From contig ADNK01001199.1 in NCBI GenBank assembly GCA_000320545.1, positions 1-64,000 on the forward strand: a stretch of DNA of 64,000 bases. The letters are read 5' to 3'. Shown here piece after piece: positions 1-13,629 of this stretch. The position numbers and the translations under genes are program-made. Positions within the stretch are counted from its first letter, which is position 1. Every line of letters begins with the position of its first letter. Under the pieces are notes generated by a model, which had not been told where the DNA came from, searched no databases, and worked only from the letters and a program-made list of their open reading frames with translations. The DNA comes from Bigelowiella natans CCMP2755 (taxonomy: Eukaryota > Cercozoa > Chlorarachniophyceae).

Positions 1-3000
1 CTGCCTTCGATGATGATGATGATGATGATGATGAAGTCATCGCCACCGTGCCTGTCGCTAAAATCTTGCTGGAGACAGCAGCAGCAGGAGGAGGAGGAGG
101 ACCACCACCAGCACCAGCACCACCACCACCAGCAGCAGCAGATATTGCAGGGGCGACCAAGGGGCGGGGGGCAAGTGCATGGGTCAATTGTTCTTTCGAC
201 GGGATATCGGGATGATGATGATAATTATCAGTGTTGATGATACTACCATCATTTTTGCTACTACTATTGGTAGTGGTAGTAGTAGTAGTAGTAGTAGTAG
301 TAGCAGTAGCAGTGGTGCCTCCTCCTCCTTTAACAATAGCCACAACCGATGAAGAAAGACTAGTGGGAGTAGTCAAATCGGCACTTGCAGCTTTGAAAGG
401 TACAGCAGATGAAGAAGCCTTCTTTACGTCGGCAAGTTGTGATATCAAAGAAGATGATATCAAAGAAGAAGAAGAAGAAGAAGAAGAAGAAGAAGAAACA
501 GGGATCCCTTCTACTAGTAGAGGTTGTTGGTTTTCCACTGCTGCTGGCTCTGTCCTCACAGCTGCTGTTGCTGCTGCCATTGCACCTCCTCCTCCGCCAG
601 CTACTGCTGCTGCAGTTGATTTTGGTAGCGTTGTCAGTTTTTCGTTGTTTGTGGTAGGAAGAGATGATGCGCCTATCATCGTTGAAGTACCGATATTATC
701 ACCGCTCTGCTTCTTCATCTCTGCTGGTGCTGTAAGTGGTAATGATGATGATGATGATGTTGGTATTGTTGTTGTGCCCGCAGCTACTTCCGTCATTGGA
801 GTTGTAGAAGACTTTTGTATGTTGTTCTGTCTTTGGCTCACTTCCATCTTCACCTTGATATCCGCTACGGCTGTTGTTGCTGTTGAAGCTGAAAGATACT
901 GCCGCCGCCGCAGCCGTCGCCCTTGTCCATCTTCCTGTGCGAGTGGTTGATGGTTTATCTCATTTGTAGAAGCAGCAACGAGTGCTCCATTGTTGCCAGA
1001 CAATTGAGGTTCAATCTTGGAAGAAGAAGAGGAAGAAGAAGTAGTGTTGTTGTTTTTGTTTGAAGCAACAACATTGACTGCTGCTTTCTTCTGATAAAAG
1101 TATAGCAACCGACAAATGCATGGTTTAGCATTGCACGCGATACGAAATTTAGATGATCAGTAAACAATTAGACTCTCCTCCTTACTTTTGATACTTTTGG
1201 TGTAGGTCCAAAAGCCCCTTCTACAGCTTCCTTCATTCCAACTTCCCGCACCTATGTAGTAGCGGTAGATAGAAGTCTTATGATGATGATGATAAGAAGA
1301 GATCAATCACCATTCATCATCACAGGTTAAGGTGTTACAAATTTTACCGTTTCATCGTCGAAACAGTACCACTTTCCCCCATCTATCCACCGATTTCCTT
1401 CCTGATGGTGACTATTTTTCTTCTTTTCGTCTCCTCCTTGACGGGCCTTTCTCTTCTTATCCTTCACATCCAGCGACGATGTTTCCCCGTTGCCGGCCTT
1501 CTGACGCTTCTTCACATCCTTTTTCTCACATGCACTACTATTTCTCTTATTCCTTAGCTTCAATGTGGGATTTGGACGGATGTAGACCTGACATAATGAA
1601 TAAAGAGAACCGAATCACACACTGCGTACTTTCCCCCCTCAAAATCTGTTTTCTGAATATAATAACAACATAATGTTTTTACCTTGTAATGCCCTTTTTG
1701 CGCGGATCCCAAGTGTACGAAGATAGAGTGAAGAAGGTATAAGCAGGGCTTGTCATCAGCAGCCGCCTTAACCACCTCCTCGCATGATTCAGCATTCTGT
1801 TCTGGCTTCCTCCTATTGTCGTCCTTCCGTCTTTCCCCTCCTTCCTCTCCTTCCTTTCTGTGCTCTTTTTGTCTCTCAGCAGAGGTGCTATCGATTCCCA
1901 CCCCCTTTTCTGAAGGCAGTAAATGGGCTGTTGAGGGGGGGATTTTGTTGCCTTTTCTTTTCCCTATTTCCACCCCCCTTTTTTCTAACTCCATTGCGGA
2001 GGGCTTCTGCTCGGGTGATGTAAGTGCATCCTTCTTAGTAGTCTGATCCTTCTTCCCAACATTATTCTTAGTAGTCTTATCCTTCTTCCCAATATTCTCT
2101 TCTTCATCACCCTTTGTAGTAGCAGTCCCATCTGAATTCGATAAAAATTCTCCAAAATCAATACAGGTTGGGAATTCAAATCTTTGGTGTATTTTGGAAA
2201 CGGCGTTTGTTTCACGATTATACTCAAAGCGTCTCAAGCACAAAGTCAAAACTGGGGGTAGGGAGAGGAACTGATATTCTTTCGCTGCATCTTGCAAGCC
2301 CTTTCCTTCAACACGATAGCGATTTTCTCCTGTTAACTGTTCCTTTCTGCAGTATTGATGAAGTGATTCTTGTAAGCCTTTGCATCCCTTCACGAGAAGT
2401 GATAGTTGAGAGCATTCTTCCACGTCAGATGTCTTATAATCAATGGAGGTACATTGAATTAACTTCTGGACTTTTCCTTTAAACAAGCGTTGCATGGTAG
2501 TTGAAGCCTGTGTGCCTTCAATCTCGTTTTCCAAACGCGATAATACCATTCCAAGGTATTCGTGTACATCTTGCTGCTCATTGACATCATTATCTTCAAA
2601 TCCAAGAGCACGAGTAAGAATGCGAGTAGAAACATATTTGGGCGATGTTAATAACCCTCGAAATACTTTCTGTAGGGCATGAGAAGTCGAAGGAGGCTGC
2701 TGATTCTTGGGATTTATTGTTTCTGGTAAAGTGTCAATCAATTCACGTACACGCGGGAGATGAAACAGGCTTTGAACTAGGCAATTGATATAACATGTTG
2801 CCCCCTGATTTTTCAGCCCAATATACTTTGTCTTTCGTATTGGTGGTTTAGAACCGTGGCCTTTTCTCGTCGATTTAGAAGTCTTCGTGGGCTTGGAATT
2901 CGAATCTTTCTTCTTTTCCTCCTCTTCTTTCTTCTCCTTTTCCAGCCTATCCTTTTCTAACTTCTCCCTCTCTTGCTTTTCTTTTTCTATTTTACGCATT

Positions 3001-3563
3001 CTGTGAGATCTACGCATCACGGGTAGTATGCTTGGGGGTCCTGGCCGTTTGCGGCGATTCCCCTGCGTTGCCGCCTCAGTATGCTTTTGTGGGTCTGTAC
3101 ATTCTTTCGGTTTCGCACACTGACTACTCTGGTGAGAAGAGGAGAGCTTCTTCTCCGATTGCTGCTGCGTCATATTCTCGGGTGGTGGTGATACCACCGT
3201 CTTTTGGGTGCTGTCACTACTTTCAATGGCTCCGTTCAAAGGAGCAGCCAAAACAGTCTCTCCCACTTTATCGTTGATCTTGGTGTGCGCAGTCTTCGAA
3301 CTGCTGTCGGCCGGCAAGGGCAAGGATATGCACGCATCGGAATTCCCGCCTGTATTGCTACTTTCGGGTGATTTATTATGCTTTGGCTGCCATAGCTTTT
3401 GCCCGGGCTCCGGTTGGTTTACGGGAATTTGATTATATTTTCCATCATTCACTGCCCCCACAGCCTCAATAGGATTTTGAGTAGTGGTTGGTTGGATCGG
3501 ATGCTGGGTGCTCGGAGTTATTACCACTTGAGACTGCTTCTTGAGACCATCTTCTATCGTCAT
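1..3563 (-). CDS. USP7-type ubiquitin carboxyl-terminal hydrolase, C-terminus off the left edge
   Basis: Cysteine protease that removes ubiquitin. Model: complement(join(<1..1090,1186..1251,1348..1587,1683..3563)), phases 0/0/0, at least 1,092 residues. The start is the first in-frame ATG (3563); a stop lies upstream. Residues 1-240 are disordered and end in a Lys/Glu helix. The Cys box GATCYIN gives Cys257. The His box GHYK (His625) is cut by the intron at 1588-1682 and continues VYIRP. The Asp box is FDDET (about 704). Text around the Cys box and the LPPVLTLCLRRFEYN segment read like USP7/UBP12. Insertions separate the catalytic boxes: Lys/Glu-rich before His, and about 55 basic residues between His and Asp. 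Exon 4 (1090 to 1) is open to the window edge and is a Ser/Thr/Ala/Gly tract made of expanded trinucleotides. Family is sure. The low-complexity exon is inferred from phase and lack of stops. Confidence 0.85.
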
Positions 3564-3854
3564 CCAAGCACTCGCCGTTTCATGCACCCCACTGAGGAAA
3601 AAACGTTGCTAAGTAACGAGTAACATTATTGGCTAAGAGGTACCTTGGGTCACGCTGCTGTCTACGGTAAGCGGGAAAATGAGCGTCGAAAGGGAGGGGG
3701 CGATCTTCTAGTAAGAGGGAATCCCTGTCAGTGACTGTAGATGGGGCAAAATTCCCGGAGACTCTCTGGAAGTATCTTTGCATCTCGTAGAGATCTCCGG
3801 GATATCCAGATTCTAGACCACACTCTTACGCGTACTACATCTATCAACCGGAGA
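3564..3854. promoter_or_regulatory. Divergent gap between the USP gene and ETF-alpha
   Basis: These 291 bases separate the two start codons and must hold both 5' UTRs and promoters. I see no TATA box or other defined motif. Inferred from gene layout only. Confidence 0.5.
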
Positions 3855-5522
<1,668 letters not shown>

Positions 5523-6357
5523 GATGCGATTTAGATCACAATATGTAGGAGGAGCGTTGACGAGTGACATGGCGTATCCCAGCTAAACATCAAGTGTGGG
5601 CGCTTTGAAATAATTTCGACGTGAGCCAGATTAAACAAACTACCATTTCGTATGGAGATTTACATTGACACGAAGAGTTGCATCTTTAAGGACATAGGGC
5701 ATGTAATTGGCCGAGCATGTATAGCATGTTTGTATAAGCTAGCACATCCTCAATCCGTACCAGTGCACATTGCATATACGCTATACTACTCTACTGTACA
5801 TGCAAGTCTATGCAATGCGTGCATATCTAGACATGGCGGGCTACGATATCTACCACGCACAGCCCTGGGCAGCTAGCTACTTACCCATCTAGCCATCATT
5901 ATCAAGCACCATGCAAATACAAAGCATCCAACACACATTTAGCTACATCTGTGTAGTACATGCATGCTTAACAGCGCCGCGAAATATTCAAACTGACATC
6001 ATTATTTGCCGACTACACGTACTTAGCCTTCGATCCAATCGACATGCATACTAGCATAGCATGAGCCATGCACACGATTGACCGCCGCGCGTCGCTGCTA
6101 CTACGACACTACACATGTGCTGTGTGCATTGCAATCTTAGCGCTGTACACAGCCGCCGCTTTGCACAGTTGCATAGCTACATTACTAGCATTAGGATGAC
6201 TAATAAAAAAATGCAATAATTTCATTACATCCGTCTCATATGTGTCGTTGCATGACTGAGAAAGAATGTGTAGCACATGTTCAAGACGAATTGTCTTAGC
6301 CACCACGTTAGGATCGAGGAATCTAGTAGCTAGTTACAGCTTTATGTTGGGTAGTGC
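5523..6357. other. Convergent intergenic gap with CTAG-rich island
   Basis: Tail-to-tail gap between ETFA and the AT-hook membrane protein. No convincing gene. A minus-strand open frame at 6109-6306 has no recognisable features. From about 5690 to 6320 the sequence is rich in CTAG, GCTAGC, ATGCAT and CATG words (about nine CTAG by eye) and resembles the islands after the other 3' ends. Confidence 0.7.
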
Positions 6358-7531
6358 TCATGATGGTTCATCTTTAAATTCAATTTTCTGGGTTATTCTC
6401 CCCAAGAGAGCACTCCTCCATTCTTCAGCATCTTCAACGCTGTTTTCTTCACCCTCGATTATGATAAACGGTGGGGATTTTTCACTACAGCGGTCAAGTA
6501 AGGGCTCCAATTCAGATATTTCCTTTCGGAGAGCCTGTATAAGTTATTCTTTATCAAAATAAGTAGTCAAAAACCCTATCTATGATTTACCTCAGCATGA
6601 CGAACAACTATTGCGCAGATCTTAGGATTTTGTGCCTCTACATATTTCATGTATTTATCTGCGAATCCAAGTTTCAATTCTGTAGGCCTGACTTCAAATG
6701 TGCACCCTCCAAAGCCCGAATCTAAGACTTTCTGGAGGAACCTAGATTGGTTTAGAGCTTCAATTCCTTTTCGCTGAACGAATCTTAATTTTTTTAACCT
6801 TTGCTTTTGGGGATTGGCACGACTACCCGATAAATATATGGAATATGGTTCATTCCCCTTTCCATTTTTACATGAAGAATGCATTTCGACTGCAGATTTT
6901 ACAGCCATGTTCATTGCTTTTGTTTCCTTCGAATAACTCGCCTCAAACCTGGTTGTGAGGATTACGTGATAAAACTTTGTTATTTAGAACATTGCACTAA
7001 CAGAAAAATTTTACTCGCTGAGAGCATTCTTCACATTTCCGACTATTTCCTCGGGTTCTAGTACACCCCCTCCTTGGCTTATGGCTCTGAATGCAATCAT
7101 GAAGCCCAGTAAAAGGATCACGGCCCAAGAACATACGCAGTTGGTTGAATATCCTGGAAAATTGTAGATGAGAAGCTAGATACAATCGTCATTACAAGTA
7201 TAAATTCTACTTTGATCTGATGGCGACTTCTTGGAATTTTGGGGGACGGATTTCCTTCTTTCCTTTTCTGAAATCATAGCTAATGAGTACTTGCTACAAT
7301 GTCAACTACTGCGTGATCCCAGCTGCAAGGTTAATTAATTGTATCAAATACTCTTTCAACTAAAAACGTACTCTTTCGCATAGGCGATTTTGCTGGAGAG
7401 GGAGATGGCGAGACTTCGTCATTACCCTCCTCAGGAGCTTTGTCCCCACGCCTATTTCTAGTGGGACGGCCACGACGCTGCCTAGGCTTTTCCGGGCCTG
7501 GAGTTTTGAGTCCGGAGCGTGTCCTTACCAT
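6358..7531 (-). CDS. AT-hook single-span membrane protein, possibly inner nuclear membrane
   Basis: Model: complement(join(6358..6534,6591..6948,7015..7153,7211..7267,7372..7531)), phases 1/1/2/0, 296 residues. I do not recognise a named family. The N-terminus (1-72) is very basic and carries an AT-hook core, RRGRPTRNRRG (about 18-28), followed by Ser-Pro repeats and Lys clusters. One hydrophobic span follows at about 80-96 (WAVILLLGFMIAFRA). The ~200-residue remainder has helical stretches and ends acidic. With positive charge before the span, the N-terminus should face cytosol or nucleoplasm and the large domain the lumen. A DNA-binding tail on a single-span protein suggests an inner nuclear membrane or chromatin tether; this is inference. 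The exons are well supported because all four junctions restore one frame. It is head-to-head with the MMPL transporter. Confidence 0.75.
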
Positions 7532-8091
7532 CTATCTCTCGCTCGTGTCCGATGCCAGGTCTTCAGCGAAGAAGGAAGATAATAGAGAGGAGGAGGCGGA
7601 GGAGGAGGAGGAGTCTCCCGCCAAATTCGAAGAATGGCCTGAACGGCGAATATCGGTCATCCCCTGGCAATAACCAGGGATTCTGCCACTGATGCAACTG
7701 CGAGTTGCCACATTTCCGGAGTGCTATTCTTCTTTGTCGCAGGTGATAAACCACATGCGATTATCGCTTGGTAAAAGCAGTGAGGTGCTTCTTGAAAATG
7801 CTGATGGCAGCTTGGTGGGGAAAAACGAGCGAATAAACGGTTCTTCCTGCTCTTCTTCTTCCTCCACGCCTTCTTCTCATCAAGCACCGTACACTATACG
7901 AGTAACTCAGGCAAGACAGACAGGAAGGGCAGTGGTATATACATAGCCTTCATAGGACAGGACAACCTCCTTTTAGTAGGATTGGTACAGAACACCAGTG
8001 ATCTCGCTTGCAATCAGTCAAAGCGATACTAATACCAACCCTGGCCTCGAAATTGTGGTGGTTTACATCAGTCTGGCTTCAGCTCGTCATC
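7532..8091. other. Divergent gap, with a possible upstream exon of the transporter
   Basis: Lies between the AT-hook protein start and the first confident ATG of the transporter. A plus-strand open segment from ATG 7692 to a GTAACT donor at 7902 (70 codons, Ser-rich end) would splice in phase 0 to an AG at 8082 and give the transporter a longer cytosolic N-terminus. An Arg-rich frame from ATG 7552 is purine-repeat coding and probably spurious. The sequence alone does not settle the 5' end. Confidence 0.4.
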
Positions 8092-11000
8092 ATGGCGTTC
8101 CGGCCAAAGCAATGCAGTCCCACACTGAAATACTGCCTCGCCATTTTATTGTACGGTTGCATGCTATCGTCCCTAGCCCCCCCTCCCCTCTGCTTCTTTG
8201 TGTCGCTTGTTGTTCTTCGTGCTCATTTCGAATAATACCCTCTATTTCATGATTTGACTGTAAATTATGAAGATGAAAATGATACATTTAGCTCTATCGG
8301 AGTTGTATTCTTCTGGATTAACGTAACATATCATGGGTAGTGCAAATATGTCATATTGTTTGCTTCTAATCACATCTTAATGTTGGGAGAATGCATTTTT
8401 CTTCACCAACATACGATCGGCAATGTTTGGAACATATTTCCGATAGTGTGTGTAATCCTTCGCTTTGATATTTTCGTACAGAATTCTCTTGTCTTCGAAG
8501 CTCAATGTCAACACGGGGATAAACGCGGACAGAGGACGAGCTGAAAAGTAAGTCTCTACTAATTACATATATATATATATATATATTTTTATATATGGAA
8601 CAAAAATCCAAAATGGTGATTGACTTCCATGATCTTTCCTCGAAGCCATCAGCTTGTTCATCATTATCTATCTAGGGGTTTAGAGTTATTCGAATCCAAC
8701 ATGCTTCAAGTGTCGGAGCACCTTCAATACACACCTTTAGTCTTGCTTGTATCTCTCCAACCGGGTAGCAAACGAGCCTCTGTTCTTGGCGAAGAGATGG
8801 AGGCACTGTCTAAAGAGTTCTCGACTCTCAGCAAGTAGGAGGCCAAACCTGTGCACATGTAGAGGAGAGAGCATATGGTGACATTATCGTGACATAAAAT
8901 CTTCGCAAAATTTTTACACCGTTTCAGCATTTGCAGTGACGCTTGCTATGATCTACATCATATTACAGTTGCGTCCCTGATATAGTAAAGTGCAGAAGCA
9001 AAGACGACTATGATAGTTTCGATTACAGAGAACAGCAATGTACAGTGTGCAAGATCCCTGGAGCTGCTTGTTTCCAGAAGATAGCCCGGACGGCAGAAGC
9101 CAAGCAGCCAGTCTTTTACAATACTATCGAATCGGTCTCTGGCTACTATTTCAACAGAACACGATGGAGCGAGGCACGAGCACGTAATCGCTACGTCTCG
9201 AAAGATAATCGATCGACGATCATAATATTTCAGTCTTCGCAACCTAAATGCAGCAATATAGAGGCTTTTTGGCCTCTTGCAGATTGGGTGAGAGACACAG
9301 CGAGTGTTAAGCTTGGAAATTTGGATGAATTTCAATACGACATCACGAGCTGGGCGGAGCAAATCCGAGCAACCGCTCATGGAACTTTGCAGGACACGAT
9401 GCTGTCGCACATGATATCGTTGCCGAGCGCATGGTTTCTCCTCTTTATAACCGTTGGGCCGACCTCATCTATTGTGTTATTCTTAATACCCATCTCGCTG
9501 GCAGCATCCTTAGTCGTACTTATTCCAATGCAGATCACATACTACAGAAAATACAGTCACTTCGCTCTTGGGCTCTGGGTCTCCATTGCAATCGCCATGT
9601 CAGTGGACTATGCGTTGTTTCTGCTGACAAGATGGAGGGAGGAGCGACTTCACGGAAAAGACAACCTGACAGCTATAGCGATTTCATTAATGAATGCAGG
9701 GAAAACAGTGCTTGTGTCAGGATTAATACTCGCCGTATCGTTCCTCTCGGTGGTCTTTGTAGAGAACAAGAGCGTGCAAGCAGTAGGTGTGAGCTGTTGC
9801 GTGGTGAACGTGATGGTCATCATCATCAGCCTTACACTTGTCCCTGCGACACTAGTGCTGCTCGCAAGCCCAAGGTGCTGCACTTCGAGATGGAAACTAC
9901 TTGCCCATTGCCGTTCTACAGCTAAAAAGCATGTTGCTGCGATGGAGGGTAAACTACCATGCACGACTAGATTCTTGCAATGGATTTTGATGGATTTTGA
10001 ACAGCAGCTCCTTGAGAAGAAGGAGGAGGAGGAGGGGGGGGGGAGGGTTCTGCTGGGTGGTGATGAGGAAGATGGTCTCCCTTCTTCTCTACGGATCCTA
10101 TCGACTTTCTCGGAGTATTATGATGATGATGATGATGATGATGACCGAGAAGACTGTGATCGTTTCATCATCGGCTCTCCTTCGGAAGTAGTAGAGGTTG
10201 TTGCGGTAAATGATAATGATGATGATGTGGATGATAGTAGTAGTAGTAGTAGTAGTAGTAGTATGGACCAAAAAGATGGTTACACAAAGATTGAGATGAA
10301 GCGCTTTAAGCCTTCACCTGCTGGTGGCGATTTGGATCTTCCGCGCACTGATGATGCAAGTTCCCATAATAACAATGATGACGAAGAGATGATTAAGACA
10401 CCATCAAGCACTACCCTGCTGCTACGCGGAAGCTCAGGCCGCCTACTCCCCAGGAGCAGTCCTACTAGTCCACCAGTATCATCATCTGTGCTCTCCTCTC
10501 TAAGGAGATCCGACAGCTATTCGATCATGGATGAGATCAAGGAGGAGGAGGAGGAGGAGGAGGAGGAGGAGGAGCGTTATGGGAGAAGTAGTAGTAGTAG
10601 TTGTTGTGGAAGCAGGCAGGTAGTAAATGATAGTAAAAATGTAGAACCCCTTTCTCTCGCCAGAAATGCCTCTTTCTGCATATACCCGGAGAAGACAAGA
10701 CTCTTCCATATCAACGAAGAAGACGGGGAGAACGATGATACTGAAGGAGGAGTGGACCGAAGAACAGCGAAGGAAAAGAAGAGAAAAGAGAAAAACGATG
10801 CAATACCTATCAACCTCCAGGGTGATAGTGATATCGTCGATATTGACGAGAAAAGAGACTGCAGTGATAGTGATGATGCCACATCCCCCCCCTCAATGAA
10901 GAGGGCGAGACTGGTAGTCCCTGCTGATTCTATCTGGGTAAAGATTGCTATGCTTTGTCGCCGTAGGCCTTTAACGATAATGATGAGCATGGTGCTGTTG

Positions 11001-12742
11001 GGTCTCCCCATAGCCTTGCAGACGGTTCGTCTCAGAATCTCCATTAGCTTCGAGCAACTACTCCTCGCCCAGTCTTCGTCGGTTTTGACTATGCACAAAT
11101 TGCAAGCGTTCGGATTTAATGCGGGAGAGATCAACAGGCACTATCTGATCATGTACATGGGGGAACCTGTCTCGCTGAATAACAACAACAGTAGCAGCAG
11201 CAGCAACCCTATCCCCCCCCCAACTAACACCTCCTCCACGCCCATCTTTGGTGGAAATTCAACTTTGAAAAACAACAGTGAGACGGCTTCTGGAACATGC
11301 ATGGATGATCCTGCAGGTGTGATATCGTCTCACAGTATTTCCTCCCCCCCCTCTCCCTCAAAAGGAGGAAATTGGAACTGCCCTTCCCTTCTCGAAGCTG
11401 CAGCGTTGAAGCTCTCAAAGCAGTACAATGTTCCGATGGACGTGGGCAGGAAGCTGACGTGCACGTACAAACCAAGTGAAGACAATCCTGGTTATAGTGC
11501 GGTTGATTTCGCCTTCTCCGACCTCTGTCCAAAGAGCTGTAACGCTACATGCGACTTAGAACACAATGATACCCAGGCAAACCACCACCACCACCAGCAG
11601 CACCAGCAGCAACAACTTACCAGATCCGATCGAAGTAATAATGCAGCTTCTGGGCATGATGATAAGCAAGTATTCTCAACTTACTTCCCTTGTGACGATG
11701 ACCCTGCCAATTGGATCAACCACGTAACCCCGTGCTTCATCATGCCAGACAGGGAGCATTTTGTGTGCAAACGACCAAGCACAGCCAATTGTGCAGTCCT
11801 TAACTTTGGGTTGAATGTTTGCCATTCGAATCACATCATGCACCATTCTTGGAAGAGTAACAGGGGTTATATGAAGAACATCTGGGGTCATCTTTGTCCA
11901 CATACCTGCGACCTTTGCCCCTTTGAGCAGCGTATCCTTAACCACAATATATTTGAAGTTCATGAGAAACTCATAGAGGGAATGCTACGCCTTGCTACCA
12001 CGAAAATGGGTAGAAATGCGTTGAGAAGTCTTTGGTATATGGACGATCGCTTTATTGGCTACGAGGAATCAATGCGACTCCTCAATGAAACAAAACCTGG
12101 ATTTATCAGCAACAACACAATGGCAGTAGCCTATCGTGATCATATCAGCCTTGTCAAGAGCAATATGGGATCTGCAGCCGTTATTGAGCTTACACCGTCA
12201 TGGAACTCGTCAGTATTACGATTCCACACAACTACCTACCTTTTAGAAGATATGATGAGATATGCTAATTTCGTATGTTTGGGATAACTCAATGCACCTG
12301 ACTGTCACTTTGATTCCTATTTGATGGTGATGATGATGGTGGTGGTGGTGACGGTGATGATGATGATAATGATGATTATGATGATAATGATGATAATGCA
12401 GGGTCGGAGGTCACGCTGCTGCATGGGTACGGGAGATGCGAGCACTAATAGACGAAATAGAGGGTGACGCTCACGCCAAGAATATTCCTATTTCCTTCTA
12501 CTTCGAGGGTATGGCTCCGATTATGGCTGATATTAAGCAGACGATGTACGCCTCTGCCCCTTATTACATGGGTGCAACGATCGGCCTTGTTGTGCTTTTT
12601 CTCACGATAATATCATTCCGATCTGCTTTCATCGGAGTCAGATTGATGGCCACAGTCGCATTCTCACTTGCGTGGGTGTTTGGTCTTGTCGTCATCTTGC
12701 TGCAGGACATCAGGATTTCACACTCTGAGGTACTACAAATAG

Positions 12743-12788
<46 letters not shown>

Positions 12789-12838
12789 CTCCCTGTAGAC
12801 ACTTACGCGCGCTCAAACACCACACACATTCACACACA

Positions 12839-12869
<31 letters not shown>

Positions 12870-13597
12870 TATGTATGTATCGTTGTGCGTATGTGCTTCA
12901 GAATGTTGGTGGTCGGTATTAAGCATAAGATATTCCAATCTCAGGGCGATGGAGTCCATTTTATTGTTCCCATCGTTTGTGTGCCTGTGTTGGTCGGTCT
13001 GACCCTTGATTATGACCTATTCCTCCTCGTAAGGATCTTTGAATATAGGATGAAAGGGTACGTTAGCAGAAGAACTACTACTACTACTACTACTTCTTCT
13101 TCTTCTTCAAATGATGATTCATTTTTATGCTACTTTCTATTTTCACAGTTAGTTAGATGTGAGTGTATAGATGCTTTATGATAAGTAGGATTTCATCGTT
13201 ATTTTTCTTGATTGGACTATATTCCACATCGTTGATCGCTCCCCCCCCCCACTCCTCACAGCTACTCCACCAAAGATGCAACTGTCGTAGCGATGTATAA
13301 CACCAGCGGTCGGTTAGTGCTGATTATGCCCAAATTGCAGTTCTATTTCACGTAGTCAATGGAAGGGATAGTAGGAGAGGGGGAAGGAAAAAGTGGCAGT
13401 TTGTATTTGTTTCTCGAAAATCTGTTTGTCAGTGGTAAAGGATCGATTCATATTGAGCTTAATGCTTCTTATTATTACTACTACAGGAATCATTACCACT
13501 GCGGGATTGATCATGATCATCGCTTTCTCATCTTTAATGTCAGCTAAACAACAGCATCTAGTAGAGTCGGAGCAGTAATATAATGCATAAATAGCGA

Positions 13598-13629
<32 letters not shown>

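Noticed and set aside
6109-6306. 65-codon minus-strand frame in a convergent gap
   Set aside because: Lies in the CTAG-rich island, no splice partner and no family resemblance.
7552-7692. Arg-rich plus-strand frame starting 20 bases from the AT-hook gene start
   Set aside because: It is GGA/GAG repeat coding, overlaps the promoter zone of the minus-strand gene and has no phase-consistent downstream exon.
11280-11935. Reading the ShKT-like segments as a toxin gene
   Set aside because: They are in frame with, and enclosed by, the transporter; a structural fold only, with no signal peptide of their own.
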